From Candidatus Nitrosotalea bavarica (lineage in GTDB: Archaea > Thermoproteota > Nitrososphaeria > Nitrososphaerales > Nitrosopumilaceae), in the NCBI RefSeq assembly GCF_900167955.1, contig NZ_FUYK01000005.1, positions 1 to 64,000 of the forward strand: DNA of 64,000 nt. The letters run 5' to 3'. Numbering within the stretch: the first letter of the stretch is position 1; every line of letters begins with the position of its first letter. Made by a program: the position numbers and the translations under genes. Shown here piece by piece: positions 40,928 to 50,284 of the stretch. Under the pieces are notes generated by a model that searched no databases, was not told the origin of the DNA, and was given only the letters and a program-made list of their open reading frames with translations.

Positions 40928-41437
40928 GTGCGAAAGAAAAAGGCACCAAATCCCAAGCTAAGAATGCAGGTAGCTATTGCGATTGGCGTCATAATAATAG
41001 CCATAGTTATTGTTGTAAATTATTATCTAGACCAGACACAACTCTCAGGTCAGAGATTTGGAGACCAATTAGCTCAGATTCAGCTAGACCTCAAAAATGA
41101 AACTCAGAGTTTTGATGCACATCTCACACAATACAAAAACGGACATATATCAAAAGACCAGATGCTCAACATAACAGATAATCACATAACAGCAGTACAA
41201 AATATTCTTCCGCGATATGAGCAATTAAAGACACCAGAACTTTTTGTGCCATCGTTGCAATTATTCAAACTCTCTACTGAAACCCAGATTGAAAGCGACC
41301 AGGCTCTAAGAGAATGGGTTGTGACAGGAGACAATGCAACATATGCTAAATCAAATCAGTTGCTGCAACAGTCATTTCAATACGAGATGAACGCACTCCA
41401 GTCTTATGAAGATACAAAATCTAAAGGCTCACAGTAA
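40928..41437 (+). CDS. Membrane-anchored extracytoplasmic helical protein
   Basis: A basic N-terminus (M-R-K-K-K-A-P-N-P-K-L-R) is followed by one membrane helix (A-I-A-I-G-V-I-I-I-A-I-V-I-V-V-N-Y-Y) and a 135-residue helical bundle (F-D-A-H-L-T-Q-Y-K-N-G-H-I and L-P-R-Y-E-Q-L-K-T-P). The organisation is like four-helix sensor domains, but no signalling domain is attached. The start is GTG. It overlaps the convergent 41429-41884 gene by 9 bp. Confidence 0.65.
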   Translation: MRKKKAPNPKLRMQVAIAIGVIIIAIVIVVNYYLDQTQLSGQRFGDQLAQIQLDLKNETQSFDAHLTQYKNGHISKDQMLNITDNHITAVQNILPRYEQLKTPELFVPSLQLFKLSTETQIESDQALREWVVTGDNATYAKSNQLLQQSFQYEMNALQSYEDTKSKGSQ

Positions 41438-41884
41438 GCCCTTATGATGCGCAAAATCTAATATGTCACTTAGATTTCCCAGAATTTCTTTTTTCTCTAA
41501 AGGAACCGGCGAATCAAATATGATTCCAAGTGTAATGCTTAGCATGTCATGATCTGTATGAGAGACCAAGATTTTATGATGCTCGATTTGTTTTTCGATA
41601 GTTAGATTTTTCCAGGCCAAAATTCTGTTATAGACATCTTGTAGTTGTTGTGCAACATAGTCAAGGTTCATCTCTTTTCCATCTTCAAATAATCCAAACT
41701 TGACAAGAGGTAACATCATGTACCCACCTTTGATCGGATCATGATTTTTCATCATCTCTGCAATCACTAGATCAGATTTGTCTTCTGGTTGAATGTCTCC
41801 ATACTCTGGCGCAAAATATCCTGCGAGGGTCTTGCGGTCGTCATAGATCTTAAAATAAGTCTCTTCTTGCTCTATGGTCCACAT
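41429..41884 (-). CDS. Hypothetical protein (151 aa)
   Basis: This soluble protein starts M-W-T-I-E-Q-E-E-T-Y-F-K-I-Y-D-D-R-K-T-L-A. An N-terminal beta region is followed by helices with several His (I-E-H-H-K-I-L-V-S-H-T-D-H-D). The His cluster might bind metal, but no family is recognised. It follows a 47-residue zinc-ribbon gene after a 4-bp gap, so the two form an operon and may work together. Confidence 0.6.
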   Translation of the reverse strand: MWTIEQEETYFKIYDDRKTLAGYFAPEYGDIQPEDKSDLVIAEMMKNHDPIKGGYMMLPLVKFGLFEDGKEMNLDYVAQQLQDVYNRILAWKNLTIEKQIEHHKILVSHTDHDMLSITLGIIFDSPVPLEKKEILGNLSDILDFAHHKGLL

Positions 41885-41888
41885 TATA

Positions 41889-42032
41889 TTACGCCGTGAT
41901 TTTTTCTGCTACTGGGTTTACCTTAAGCGTGTTAAGACATTTACCACAAAAATACTCTTTTCCAGTATTGAAGATGGTCGGATTTTTGCACTTGGGACAC
42001 TCCCTGTTTACTCGATTAACTTCAATTGGCAT
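41889..42032 (-). CDS. Zinc-ribbon micro-protein (47 aa)
   Basis: The minus strand encodes M-P-I-E-V-N-R-V-N-R-E-C-P-K-C-K-N and then Y-F-C-G-K-C-L-N-T-L-K, a complete zinc ribbon (C12, C15, C29, C32) resembling those of ribosomal or transcription proteins. It ends with V-A-E-K-I-T-A. It lies 4 bp upstream of the 41429-41884 gene on the same strand. Confidence 0.75.
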   Translation of the reverse strand: MPIEVNRVNRECPKCKNPTIFNTGKEYFCGKCLNTLKVNPVAEKITA

Positions 42033-42174
42033 GACAACACTGTAAACCAATTCCTCAAAAGATGCGAGGTCAAATTTAGTTTGTAATGGAATCGATTTTG
42101 CACAAATTATAGGACTTTAACGTGCTTTATTGCATCCAAGAGAGCTTTTTACACCTGAGAAAAACTCAACGCCT

Positions 42175-42633
42175 TCATTGATACAGTATGCACTGCTGTA
42201 CATCATGCAATCTTGCAATTGCATTTAGTGCGTTATTTTTGTAATCTTCATTTCTTGCAAGCCATGAGGCAATATCTGTCGCAGTTACTATTCCTACAAG
42301 TTTGTCATCCTTTCCCACAACTACAAGACGCCTTATGTTATAGGCTGACATCAAGGTGGCCGCTTCTACAATTATCATCTCAGGCTCTACAGAGATGATC
42401 GGATGTGACATTATCTTCTCAACTAATACCTGAGACGGTTTCAAATCCTGAGACGCAACCTTTGTTACAATATCTCTTTCTGTAAGTACCCCTACTGGTT
42501 GTCCCCCCTGTGTCACTACAAGTGAGCCAATCCCTAACTTTGTCATTATCTGTGTAGCCTCTAAAACACTCGAGTTTGCATGTATGGTCTGAACAAATTC
42601 TGCCATTATTTCCTTGACAATGGATTCGCTCAT
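42175..42633 (-). CDS. CBS-domain pair protein
   Basis: Two CBS domains fill the 152 residues: V-L-E-A-T-Q-I-M-T-K-L-G-I-G-S-L-V-V ... G-V-L-T-E-R-D-I and I-V-E-A-A-T-L-M-S-A-Y-N-I-R-R-L-V-V-V ... G-I-V-T-A-T-D-I. The two pack as a Bateman module that usually senses adenine nucleotides or SAM. No catalytic domain is attached, so it acts in trans. This type is very abundant in Thaumarchaeota. The gene stands alone. Confidence 0.93.
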   Translation of the reverse strand: MSESIVKEIMAEFVQTIHANSSVLEATQIMTKLGIGSLVVTQGGQPVGVLTERDIVTKVASQDLKPSQVLVEKIMSHPIISVEPEMIIVEAATLMSAYNIRRLVVVGKDDKLVGIVTATDIASWLARNEDYKNNALNAIARLHDVQQCILYQ

Positions 42634-42773
42634 CTTTAGAAACTATTGAATTTAAGATATTAATTCAGACATCTGAATAATTCAAGTCTAGGTTAAATTA
42701 ATTTTAGCAATGTCTATTTCAAAATCTTTGCCGTTTAGTAGATTTAATATAATTAGCAGAAGAAAATTCAATA

Positions 42774-43217
42774 GTGAAAAATATCAACAATAATGCACCA
42801 TTAAAGTACTGTAAAACAATTCTCATTAATTCAAGCCCTGAAAAAATTTGGGAAGTAATTACAGACATTAACCAATGGACAAGCTGGGAGACAGATATCA
42901 AAAACCCAAAGATCAATGGGCATCTAAAACCCAACACAGTTTTTGACTTTAAAATAAACAGAGTAAAAATTCGGTCAAAGATTCATACTGTTGAACCATT
43001 TCATCATTTTGGCTGGACAGCAAAATTTTTTGGGATGTATATCATTCACAATATGACGCTAACAGAAACAAAAGGGCAAACATTGGTATCAGATGATGAA
43101 AGCCTAGAGGGTGTCATCGTGAGACTTTTCAAGAAATTATTTGATAAAAAATTAGAAAAAAATAAGCAAAACTGGCTTGAACAACTAAAAAAAGAATGTG
43201 AAAAATCAATAAACTAA
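42774..43217 (+). CDS. SRPBCC (START-like) ligand-binding protein
   Basis: I-N-S-S-P-E-K-I-W-E-V-I-T-D-I-N-Q-W-T-S-W is the start of the SRPBCC/polyketide-cyclase fold. F-D-F-K-I-N-R-V-K-I-R-S and F-G-W-T-A-K-F-F-G-M follow as central strands, and a long basic C-terminal helix (K-K-L-F-D-K-K-L-E-K-N-K) closes the pocket. Members bind lipids or other hydrophobic ligands. The start is GTG. The ligand is unknown. Confidence 0.85.
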   Translation: MKNINNNAPLKYCKTILINSSPEKIWEVITDINQWTSWETDIKNPKINGHLKPNTVFDFKINRVKIRSKIHTVEPFHHFGWTAKFFGMYIIHNMTLTETKGQTLVSDDESLEGVIVRLFKKLFDKKLEKNKQNWLEQLKKECEKSIN

Positions 43218-43236
43218 ATAATAAAAGAAAGTTTTA

Positions 43237-43437
43237 TTATCGAATATTTTTTGGCCTGATTTCTTTTACTCTGTCTTCATCTACGCTTATGTATTTACAA
43301 CGTACATGATGTCGTAGTTGTTCTCTTGCCTGTTTTTTGTTCTCACCTGATGACCAATGCCAGCAGATAGAACATACAACAGTCCATTTTTTGTCTGATT
43401 GAATGTCTCCTAGTCGTGGGGGACTGGTAATTTGCAT
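43237..43437 (-). CDS. Small zinc-finger-like protein (66 aa)
   Basis: C22 and C25 (V-C-S-I-C-W-H-W) with H43, H44 and C47 (L-R-H-H-V-R-C) make a probable C2HC-type zinc site. A Lys/Arg-rich helix joins the two halves. There is no signal peptide. The family is not recognised. It adds to the series of small zinc proteins here and might bind nucleic acid. Confidence 0.6.
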   Translation of the reverse strand: MQITSPPRLGDIQSDKKWTVVCSICWHWSSGENKKQAREQLRHHVRCKYISVDEDRVKEIRPKNIR

Positions 43438-43570
43438 AATGTGTAAAATCTTCCTTTTACTCTTATCCTAGTTGTATGATCGATGTTGACCTGTGTGAAA
43501 AATATTATTCCCCAATCCTCGACATTTTGAAAAATCAAACATTATAAACGATGCAAATAAAATCTAGTTC

Positions 43571-43852
43571 GTGATTCCCGAGTCTACAAGAAAGTTCATC
43601 GACAGCCTAATCGACTATTATATCAGCGAAGCAGCCTCTTACAAACAGCTAGCAAAGACATACTATGACGAAGTCGAGGATGTCAATGCAAATGCTTTTG
43701 GAATTATAGTAGGATGCGTGTATTCTGGATTTTTACAGGCATATCAGAACCAGAAACTAAAGCCGTCACTTGAGGACACTCAAGAGTTTACACGTATGAT
43801 AAAACTGCGAGCCGCTCAGATAAAACGAAATATACTGGATGCCAAGGTCTAG
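43571..43852 (+). CDS. Small helical hypothetical protein (93 aa)
   Basis: This cytosolic protein is predicted to be all helical, beginning M-I-P-E-S-T-R-K-F-I-D-S-L-I-D-Y-Y from a GTG start, with N-A-F-G-I-I-V-G-C-V-Y-S-G-F-L-Q-A-Y in its centre. The style matches small thaumarchaeal proteins of unknown role. It ends 8 bp from the convergent histidine kinase gene. Confidence 0.6.
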   Translation: MIPESTRKFIDSLIDYYISEAASYKQLAKTYYDEVEDVNANAFGIIVGCVYSGFLQAYQNQKLKPSLEDTQEFTRMIKLRAAQIKRNILDAKV

Positions 43853-43860
43853 ACTGTTCA

Positions 43861-44919
43861 CTAGATTACTGGTAAAACGACTGTAAAAGTAGTAGGATTA
43901 TTTCTCGTATGTATTGTTCCATTGTGTCGCTCTACGATCTTTTCACAGCTTACTAGACCCAATCCAGTACCTACCTGTTTTGTTGTAAAAAATGGTTCAA
44001 ATATTTGAGGTAATATTTTTTCTGATATGCCAGGTCCAGAATCTATAAAATCAATCACAATATGACCTGCATCAACTTTCCAATCAACAGTTATAGTTCC
44101 TTGGTTTTCCCCTATGGCTTGAATTGAATTTAATAATAAATTTCCACAAACTGCACTCAATTGATTTTTATCACACATTATCTTAACATCATCTTCTTTG
44201 GCAAAATTGACTAGAATGTTGTTAGGAATAAGAACAGTCTCAATAGATGACAAAATTAAATCAGTGACAGAGCATTCTGACATATTTAATGGTCTATTAC
44301 TTACATAATCCATGACATCTTCTATCTGATGCCTCATCCTTTCTGACGATTTTAAAATGGCAGTAACGTGTTTTGACATGTTTGTATTTGGATTAGCATC
44401 TAATTGAAGTTCTAATAATTTTGCAGAATTGATAATTACATTTAATGGGTTACGAATATCATGTGCAATCCTTGCAGTCATATCACCAATTATCAGTAAC
44501 TTTTGATCTTTTTCTTTTCTTAATTCATCCTCTAGCCTATGAATGTCACTGAGATCTTTTCCCGTGACTAGATATCCTTCCATATTTCCCAATTCATCAC
44601 TTAATTTAGTGCCACTCCATAGAGAAGAAAATACAGAGCCATCTTTTCTCATCACTTCAAGTTGAACATTTAGGTTTATACCATCAGTTACTACCTTCCC
44701 AAAGGCCGATAATGCTTTTTGCCTATCCTTAGGAGATACCATATCTACAGGACCAATCTTTCCTAGTGCCTCAATTTTTTCATATCCAAAGTTTTTTGTA
44801 AAATGATGATTACAGTCAAGAATTCTCCCATTTTCATCCATTATGACTAGGATATCAGGTGTGGTTTCAAAAAAAGTTTTTAGAATATGTTCATTTCTCA
44901 TTAGTCTTTTTAAAATCAT
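43861..44919 (-). CDS. PAS-domain sensor histidine kinase
   Basis: A PAS domain (residues 10-130) is followed by a DHp helix with H153 in A-R-I-A-H-D-I-R-N-P-L and an HATPase with the N box (L-L-L-N-S-I-Q-A-I), G1 (D-S-G-P-G-I), F box (F-F-T-T-K) and G2 (G-T-G-L-G-L). It has no membrane helix, so it senses a cytosolic signal. No response regulator is adjacent. The receiver at 3213-3755 is the only one in the window but is 40 kb away. Confidence 0.93.
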   Translation of the reverse strand: MILKRLMRNEHILKTFFETTPDILVIMDENGRILDCNHHFTKNFGYEKIEALGKIGPVDMVSPKDRQKALSAFGKVVTDGINLNVQLEVMRKDGSVFSSLWSGTKLSDELGNMEGYLVTGKDLSDIHRLEDELRKEKDQKLLIIGDMTARIAHDIRNPLNVIINSAKLLELQLDANPNTNMSKHVTAILKSSERMRHQIEDVMDYVSNRPLNMSECSVTDLILSSIETVLIPNNILVNFAKEDDVKIMCDKNQLSAVCGNLLLNSIQAIGENQGTITVDWKVDAGHIVIDFIDSGPGISEKILPQIFEPFFTTKQVGTGLGLVSCEKIVERHNGTIHTRNNPTTFTVVLPVI

Positions 44920-45114
44920 AATATCACAGTTGCGTATGGATTTATGATAACTGCATATTTATGCACGTATTCACATGTAACATACAAACAAGTATTTTAA
45001 TATCAATTAAATCGCAATTTACATCTTTGTTGACTGCAATTTTATCAGCACATTCTACAGCATTACATAAACAGTTTCCATAGCATTAAATTGCAACATT
45101 TTCAACTGTATTAC

Positions 45115-45435
45115 ATGTCAGAATTAATCCATTATCAAATTCAACAGTTAATAGACAATGGTCAGACTGTGCAACTAACCCTGGTAGAAGATGTGCAGAC
45201 AGAACCAGTCTCACAAAAACAACTCATGCTTGATGCAATAAACCAAAAGCTAGATCCAGAACTTAGAGACCAGATTGCCCCATTTATTGAGGCAATACTT
45301 CAGGCACAACCGACCATTGCAATCAAAAGTTATGCACAAACATCCATTACGATTACAATGCCAAAGCGAAGATATGAAAGAATGGGAAGTCCAGCTGTTG
45401 GTCAAAGGCTCGAAATCAACATAAAAAAGATCTAG
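45115..45435 (+). CDS. Hypothetical protein (106 aa)
   Basis: This soluble protein starts at M-S-E-L-I-H-Y-Q-I (the frame is open from 45091). A helical N-terminal half ([10 protein letters not shown]) leads to strands ending in [18 protein letters not shown]. The basic patch K-R-R-Y-E-R near the end could contact nucleic acid. It overlaps the convergent YyaL-type gene by 4 bp. The family is not recognised. Confidence 0.6.
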   Translation: MSELIHYQIQQLIDNGQTVQLTLVEDVQTEPVSQKQLMLDAINQKLDPELRDQIAPFIEAILQAQPTIAIKSYAQTSITITMPKRRYERMGSPAVGQRLEINIKKI

Positions 45436-47462
45436 GCTAGTTTTTCTATATCAGATATAGTTTCAAGTGGCAGTGAGCAAGTAAAATCTCTGCAAACATA
45501 TACCCGGGTTTTATTTTCATCATATTCTTTTCCTGCAAAAAATTGCAATTGACTAAGATCTTCAAGTTCCTCTTTTTTTGAAATTAAAACTAGAATTGCT
45601 TCAGGAATGAACTTCCTTGTCAAGTAATTTTTGATTTCGACATTTGATGTGTTTATTACAGTAATCTCTAGCGGCTTAATCAAATACGCGTATACTGCAT
45701 TTAGCAATTGTCCAAAACCAAAAGGATTTTCTGCAGCCAGCATGCCAAGTGACTCCAGTACCTTTATTGCAGTATCAAGATATTTTTTCTCTCCAGTAAT
45801 ATTATATATTCTCAGCATCACTGCGGCCGCTATAGAATTTCCAGAAGGTAGGGACAGGTCATAGATATTCTTTGTTCTTATGAGCAATTTTTCGTGATTA
45901 TCTGCAGTAAAGAAAAAGTTTTTGTGATTTTCATCCCAGAAATGTTCCAGCAGATAATTTGCGTAATACACTGCAAGATCAAGATACTTCTTTGAAGGTC
46001 TAGTTTCAAAATAATCAAGTAACGCACTTGCAAAGTAGGCATAATCGTCCAAGTATGCCATAAGCTTTGACTGTCCATCCTTGTACGTATGAAGCAGTTG
46101 CCCATCTTTTGTCAATTTACTCTCAATGAATTTAATACAATTCTCAGCAGATTTTAGAAAATCTTGTTCCTCAGTTATACGATATCCCTTGATAAATGCC
46201 GAGATCATAAGCGAGTTCCAGCTTGTCATTATTTTATCATCTCTTCCAGGTGCAACTCGTTTTTCTCTTGCCGCATGAAGTTTTTCCCTTCCTTGTTTTA
46301 ATATTTGACTGACCTCGGATTCAGTTTTGCCAAAATGAAATGCCACAGATGACAAGTGTATGCTGTTGTACAGTATTGTGTGCCCCTCAAAGTTACCACC
46401 ATCTGTTACATCATAGTATAAACAAAACACATCAGAGTCTTGCCCCAAAATTTCTTGAATATCTTTTTTCTTCCAAACATAGAATTTTCCCTCCTCACCC
46501 TCCGAATCTGCATCATATGCAGAATAAAATCCACCTTCAGGCGACGTCATTTCTCGCATGACAAATCGCAACGTATCTTGTACTACCTCAAGATATCTAG
46601 GCTCTTTTGAAATCTGGTATGCTTCGGCATATACAGGAGGCAGTAACGCATTATCATAGAGCATCTTTTCAAAGTGTGGAACAAGCCATCTTGAATCAGT
46701 GGAATATCTATGAAACCCACCACCAATCTGATCATACATTCCACCATTTGCCATCTTTGTCAATGTCTTGAACACAAATTCTTGGAATTTTGAAATTCCA
46801 GATAATTTAGAATATCGTAGCATAAAAGAAAGATTAGACGCATTTGGAAATTTAGGAGCTTGTCCAAATCCCCCATTTGTCATATCCACGATGGATAACA
46901 AATTGACTGCGGCTTCATCTAGAATAGATTTTTCAAGCTTTGAATCATGTACATCAGATTCAGTTCTTTGTAAACCATTAACAAAATTTTCTGCTGCCTG
47001 TTGTATGTCACCGGGCTTTTCTTTCCAGGCTTGTGCAAGTTGCCTTACTAGACTTCCAAATCCAGGTCTACCGTAATTGTCAAGTGGTGGAAAATATGTA
47101 CCCACATAAAACGGTCTTTGATCAGGTGTCAAAAATACGCTAAGAGGCCATCCACCACTACCAGTATTTAGCTGGCAGACTTTTTGATAAATATCATCGA
47201 TGTCAGGTCTCTCTTCTCTATCCACTTTTATATTTACAAAATATTCGTTCATGATTTTGGCAATCTCTTCATTTTCAAATGATTCATGGGCCATAACATG
47301 GCACCAGTGGCATGCACTATATCCAACACTGAGAAAGATGGGTTTGTTTTCTTGTTTTGCCTTGTTTAATGCCTCCTCTCCCCACCCATACCACTGGACT
47401 GGATTGTGGGCATGCTGTAAAAGATATGGGCTAGTTTCTTTTATCAGACTATTAGGCTGCAT
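45432..47462 (-). CDS. YyaL / spermatogenesis-associated-20-like thioredoxin-domain protein (DUF255)
   Basis: The N-terminal thioredoxin-like domain has [16 protein letters not shown]51-H-W-C54-H-V-M and D-R-E-E-R-P-D. The remaining 500 residues form an (alpha/alpha)6 barrel like glycosidase and epimerase families ([20 protein letters not shown]). The two domains together define the conserved YyaL family present in all three domains of life, whose activity is unsettled. At 676 residues it is full length. It has no signal peptide. Confidence 0.93.
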   Translation of the reverse strand: MQPNSLIKETSPYLLQHAHNPVQWYGWGEEALNKAKQENKPIFLSVGYSACHWCHVMAHESFENEEIAKIMNEYFVNIKVDREERPDIDDIYQKVCQLNTGSGGWPLSVFLTPDQRPFYVGTYFPPLDNYGRPGFGSLVRQLAQAWKEKPGDIQQAAENFVNGLQRTESDVHDSKLEKSILDEAAVNLLSIVDMTNGGFGQAPKFPNASNLSFMLRYSKLSGISKFQEFVFKTLTKMANGGMYDQIGGGFHRYSTDSRWLVPHFEKMLYDNALLPPVYAEAYQISKEPRYLEVVQDTLRFVMREMTSPEGGFYSAYDADSEGEEGKFYVWKKKDIQEILGQDSDVFCLYYDVTDGGNFEGHTILYNSIHLSSVAFHFGKTESEVSQILKQGREKLHAAREKRVAPGRDDKIMTSWNSLMISAFIKGYRITEEQDFLKSAENCIKFIESKLTKDGQLLHTYKDGQSKLMAYLDDYAYFASALLDYFETRPSKKYLDLAVYYANYLLEHFWDENHKNFFFTADNHEKLLIRTKNIYDLSLPSGNSIAAAVMLRIYNITGEKKYLDTAIKVLESLGMLAAENPFGFGQLLNAVYAYLIKPLEITVINTSNVEIKNYLTRKFIPEAILVLISKKEELEDLSQLQFFAGKEYDENKTRVYVCRDFTCSLPLETISDIEKLA

Positions 47463-47547
47463 AGATCATATAAGAAAATTATAGTATTTGTATTAATCTC
47501 TTTAACAGAAAGAAATAATGTTGCCACCTTGACTCAAAGATCTAGTA

Positions 47548-48438
47548 ATGAAATTTAGAATGGATTTTTTTATCATAGCCGTGGCAGTAATTTTTCTCAC
47601 AATACATACAGAACAGGCATTTTCACAACAGGTAAACACATGTCAGTATCATACTATTTGCGTACACCCAGGAGACGTGCTAAGATATTCTGACACAATA
47701 GGTTCTACCAACAGTTCTGAGACATATAATTTCGAAGACATGATAGATTCAAGTCATATCAGAGTAGTGCAACAAAATCGAGCCAATGGTAGCGAAATTA
47801 AAAATTTTACCATGATTCTCAATTTAAAAACTGGCTTTGCACAGAGCGAACAAGATTCTAGTATTACAAGCCCGTTTCTACAAATCTTGTCCACTCCAAT
47901 GAAATACAACAAGACGGATAGTTCAATCACACAAATATTTACAGATTTTAACGGTTTTAATAGAACTGCACTATCTGCATTTCATTCAACAGATAACAAT
48001 ACATCAAACATGGTATTTGATGCAGAAACAGGAATATTATTGGAGATAAAATCTGCATCTCTTATTACAACAGGCAATACACCTCAACTGGTAGATTTTT
48101 CAAGTGAACTGACTGACACAAATATAATAAATTCAGACTCTTCTGGAATTTTGTCTTCGAATAATGTTGTCTCAATACCAAGCTGGATTAAAAACAACGC
48201 CAGATACTGGCATGATGGAACAATTGATGACTCGACATTTGCCCAAGGGATACAATATATGATAAAACAAGGAATAATCACAATCCCACCAACACAGAGC
48301 GGTCAGGCAAATCCAGGAATTGCAATTCCAGCATGGATTAAAAACAATGCAGAGTATTGGGCTTCAGGAGATATTGACGATGGTACATTTGTCAATGGGA
48401 TACAGTATCTCATCACATCTGGAATCATTCAGGTTTAG
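47548..48438 (+). CDS. Exported protein with two C-terminal W-I-K-N-N-A modules
   Basis: A signal peptide (F-F-I-I-A-V-A-V-I-F-L-T-I-H-T-E-Q-A-F-S) is followed by a beta-rich domain with C-Q-Y-H-T-I-C. The C-terminus holds two copies of a module of about 35 residues, I-P-[SA]-W-I-K-N-N-A-x-Y-W-x-x-G-x-I-D-D-x-T-F and G-I-Q-Y-[ML]-I-x-x-G-I-I, joined by a Pro/Gln linker. The same module, diverged, ends the broken gene at 425-1227, and a decayed piece is present at 55527-55622. It is common on exported thaumarchaeal proteins; a binding or anchoring function is guessed. Confidence 0.8.
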   Translation: MKFRMDFFIIAVAVIFLTIHTEQAFSQQVNTCQYHTICVHPGDVLRYSDTIGSTNSSETYNFEDMIDSSHIRVVQQNRANGSEIKNFTMILNLKTGFAQSEQDSSITSPFLQILSTPMKYNKTDSSITQIFTDFNGFNRTALSAFHSTDNNTSNMVFDAETGILLEIKSASLITTGNTPQLVDFSSELTDTNIINSDSSGILSSNNVVSIPSWIKNNARYWHDGTIDDSTFAQGIQYMIKQGIITIPPTQSGQANPGIAIPAWIKNNAEYWASGDIDDGTFVNGIQYLITSGIIQV

Positions 48439-48490
48439 ACAATAACTTGAGACTAGATGAAATTAAATAAAACTAGAAAATGGTTCAGTT

Positions 48491-48643
48491 ATGAATTGTA
48501 AGAGATGTCATCATACAAGTGATGCCCATGTGCCATCGCAAGAAAGTACATCTCTTACAAAAATTGGAAAGTGTCTTGTCAAGACTTGTTTATGCAAACA
48601 ATTTGTGGAGCCTATTGAAGATATTGATGATGAGCTAGTCTAA
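48491..48643 (+). CDS. Cys-rich micro-protein (50 aa)
   Basis: M-N-C-K-R-C-H-H-T-S-D-A-H and then G-K-C-L-V-K-T-C-L-C-K-Q provide C3, C6, C28, C33 and C35 with several His, enough for a zinc site. The tail is acidic (E-P-I-E-D-I-D-D-E-L). A TATA-like aattaaataa lies 21-30 bp upstream of the ATG. It ends 5 bp before the stop of the convergent 48649 gene. Confidence 0.65.
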   Translation: MNCKRCHHTSDAHVPSQESTSLTKIGKCLVKTCLCKQFVEPIEDIDDELV

Positions 48644-48648
48644 GTTGT

Positions 48649-49452
48649 CTATTGACCTTGGATTCCAACTTTTTCTGAAAGAGGTAATGTCTTTGTATGA
48701 TTAGAAGTTATTGCATTTGAAGCAGTAGTATTAGACAAATGAGATATAGTTACATTTGCATTAATTGAAAGACTTTCCACATTAGCACCAATTTGTTTAC
48801 CAGACAGTGTTGCGTTTGAAACATGAGCAGTAACAGATGCAGCAATTGGAACTGCGAGTTGGGTTGAATTAGTTGTTACAACCTTTGGAGTGTTAGATGA
48901 TACAACGCTAGTAGCATTAGTTGATGTGGTGTTTTTACCAGTCAAAGCTGCTGATGTTGTTTGGTTTACAGAGGCAGCGGCGGTTTGAGCTGCGGCTTGG
49001 GCCTGTACCTCTTTTAGATGCGCTGCTTGGGCTTGGATGATTGTACTATTTGTGATAAACACCAGTTGTTTGTTTGCTGAAAGTGTTTGGTTAAAGATTA
49101 TCACCATACCAGTCGTACTTGGGTTTTGTTGTGTATCTTGAATTTGCTTTTGTTGTGCGTCATCTATAGTAGATGCAGAATCTAGCAGCTTTAATTTTGC
49201 GCCAACAGGCTGTGCAGTATCATAGAAAACAATATTGTATCCATGCTTTGGAGTCATGGAATCAATTTCTTGATTTCCCATAATATCACTTGAAAAATGA
49301 TAATCGCCACCTATTGCCCAGACAAGCAAGCCTATGAGAACTAGTGATACAGAGATTACAATCATCGAATAGCCAACCTTTCGGTAATTATGAGGATTCT
49401 TGTCTTTTACAACAGGTTTGGAGGCATCCGATGGCTCGCCAGGATTGGACAT
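48649..49452 (-). CDS. Single-pass membrane protein with Ser/Thr/Asn-rich external domain
   Basis: A basic N-terminal region (P-H-N-Y-R-K-V-G-Y) precedes one membrane helix (S-M-I-V-I-S-V-S-L-V-L-I-G-L-L-V-W-A). The external part has a short ordered domain (Y-N-I-V-F-Y-D-T-A-Q-P-V-G and M-V-I-I-F-N-Q-T-L), an Ala/Gln coiled segment, then a long Ser/Thr/Asn-rich stalk with many N-x-[ST] sites. It is probably a glycosylated surface stalk protein. The family is not recognised. Confidence 0.65.
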   Translation of the reverse strand: MSNPGEPSDASKPVVKDKNPHNYRKVGYSMIVISVSLVLIGLLVWAIGGDYHFSSDIMGNQEIDSMTPKHGYNIVFYDTAQPVGAKLKLLDSASTIDDAQQKQIQDTQQNPSTTGMVIIFNQTLSANKQLVFITNSTIIQAQAAHLKEVQAQAAAQTAAASVNQTTSAALTGKNTTSTNATSVVSSNTPKVVTTNSTQLAVPIAASVTAHVSNATLSGKQIGANVESLSINANVTISHLSNTTASNAITSNHTKTLPLSEKVGIQGQ

Positions 49453-49531
49453 TCGTTTCCCAACACTGGGTAGCGGAATTTAATCTTTTATTGTCATCAC
49501 ACAGTACATCAATCAAAGGTCAAATTACAGC

Positions 49532-49765
49532 CTATTTCTGGGCTTGATCCATTTTGAAGATCTGGACTGTCAATAGATCTAGGGCTTTTTTGAGATGCTC
49601 AAATTCATCAGCAAAATGTTTTTGATTTTCTGCAAGCACCTTAAGAACACCCATTAGTGATTTTTTCTCACGGTCAGTTGTTGACGCCTCTAGTGCATCT
49701 ATTCTTGATATTATTACGTCAAGTTCTTTTTTGAGTTCAGCACCATGGGATTTAGATTTATCCAT
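49532..49765 (-). CDS. Small coiled-coil protein (77 aa)
   Basis: The sequence is a nearly continuous amphipathic helix (L-K-K-E-L-D-V-I-I-S-R-I-D-A-L-E-A) with a break around T-T-D-R-E-K-K and a second helix (A-E-N-Q-K-H-F-A-D-E-F-E-H-L-K-K-A-L-D-L-L). It is probably a helical hairpin or oligomer in the cytosol. The function is not known. It is divergent from the RidA-like gene. Confidence 0.6.
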   Translation of the reverse strand: MDKSKSHGAELKKELDVIISRIDALEASTTDREKKSLMGVLKVLAENQKHFADEFEHLKKALDLLTVQIFKMDQAQK

Positions 49766-49828
49766 CGTTGATTTTACTTGATATAATATATGAACATATT
49801 AAAATCAAAGTATTGTACAAAACATGTC

Positions 49829-50284
49829 ATGATTGACGAAAAACTTGCATCGTTAAACATTACGCTTCCAACCCCACCAAAACCTGCAGGCTCGTACATT
49901 CCAGTTGTAAAGACAGGTAACTTGGTCTTTGTATCAGGACAGATTCCAATGAAAGACGGACAGGTACAGTTCAAGGGACAGGTACCTACGAACATCTCAG
50001 TTGAAGATGCACAAAAGGCTGCAAAATTATGCATAATCAATGTCTTGGCGCAGCTAAAGTCAGAACTTGGAACGCTGGATAAAATATCAAGAATAGTTCG
50101 AGTTTCAGGATTTGTTAGCAGTTCTCAAGAATTTTACGAGCATCCAAAGATAATCAATGCTGCATCTGATCTTCTCTTTGAAATATTTGGCGAGAAAGGA
50201 AAACATACAAGAGTTGCAGTAGGAGTTGTAAGCCTGCCTCTAAACTCGGCAGTTGAAATCGATTTGATTGCAGAAATTATTTGA
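49829..50284 (+). CDS. RidA-like (YjgF/UK114 family) protein
   Basis: F-V-S-G-Q-I-P near residue 34 and the C-terminal R128 in K-H-T-R-V-A-V-G-V are family hallmarks; the Arg corresponds to the catalytic residue of RidA, which hydrolyses reactive enamine/imine intermediates. At 151 residues it belongs to the longer subgroup (start M-I-D-E-K-L; the frame is open from 49790). Trimer formation is expected. It overlaps the convergent DHH gene by 8 bp. Confidence 0.88.
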   Translation: MIDEKLASLNITLPTPPKPAGSYIPVVKTGNLVFVSGQIPMKDGQVQFKGQVPTNISVEDAQKAAKLCIINVLAQLKSELGTLDKISRIVRVSGFVSSSQEFYEHPKIINAASDLLFEIFGEKGKHTRVAVGVVSLPLNSAVEIDLIAEII

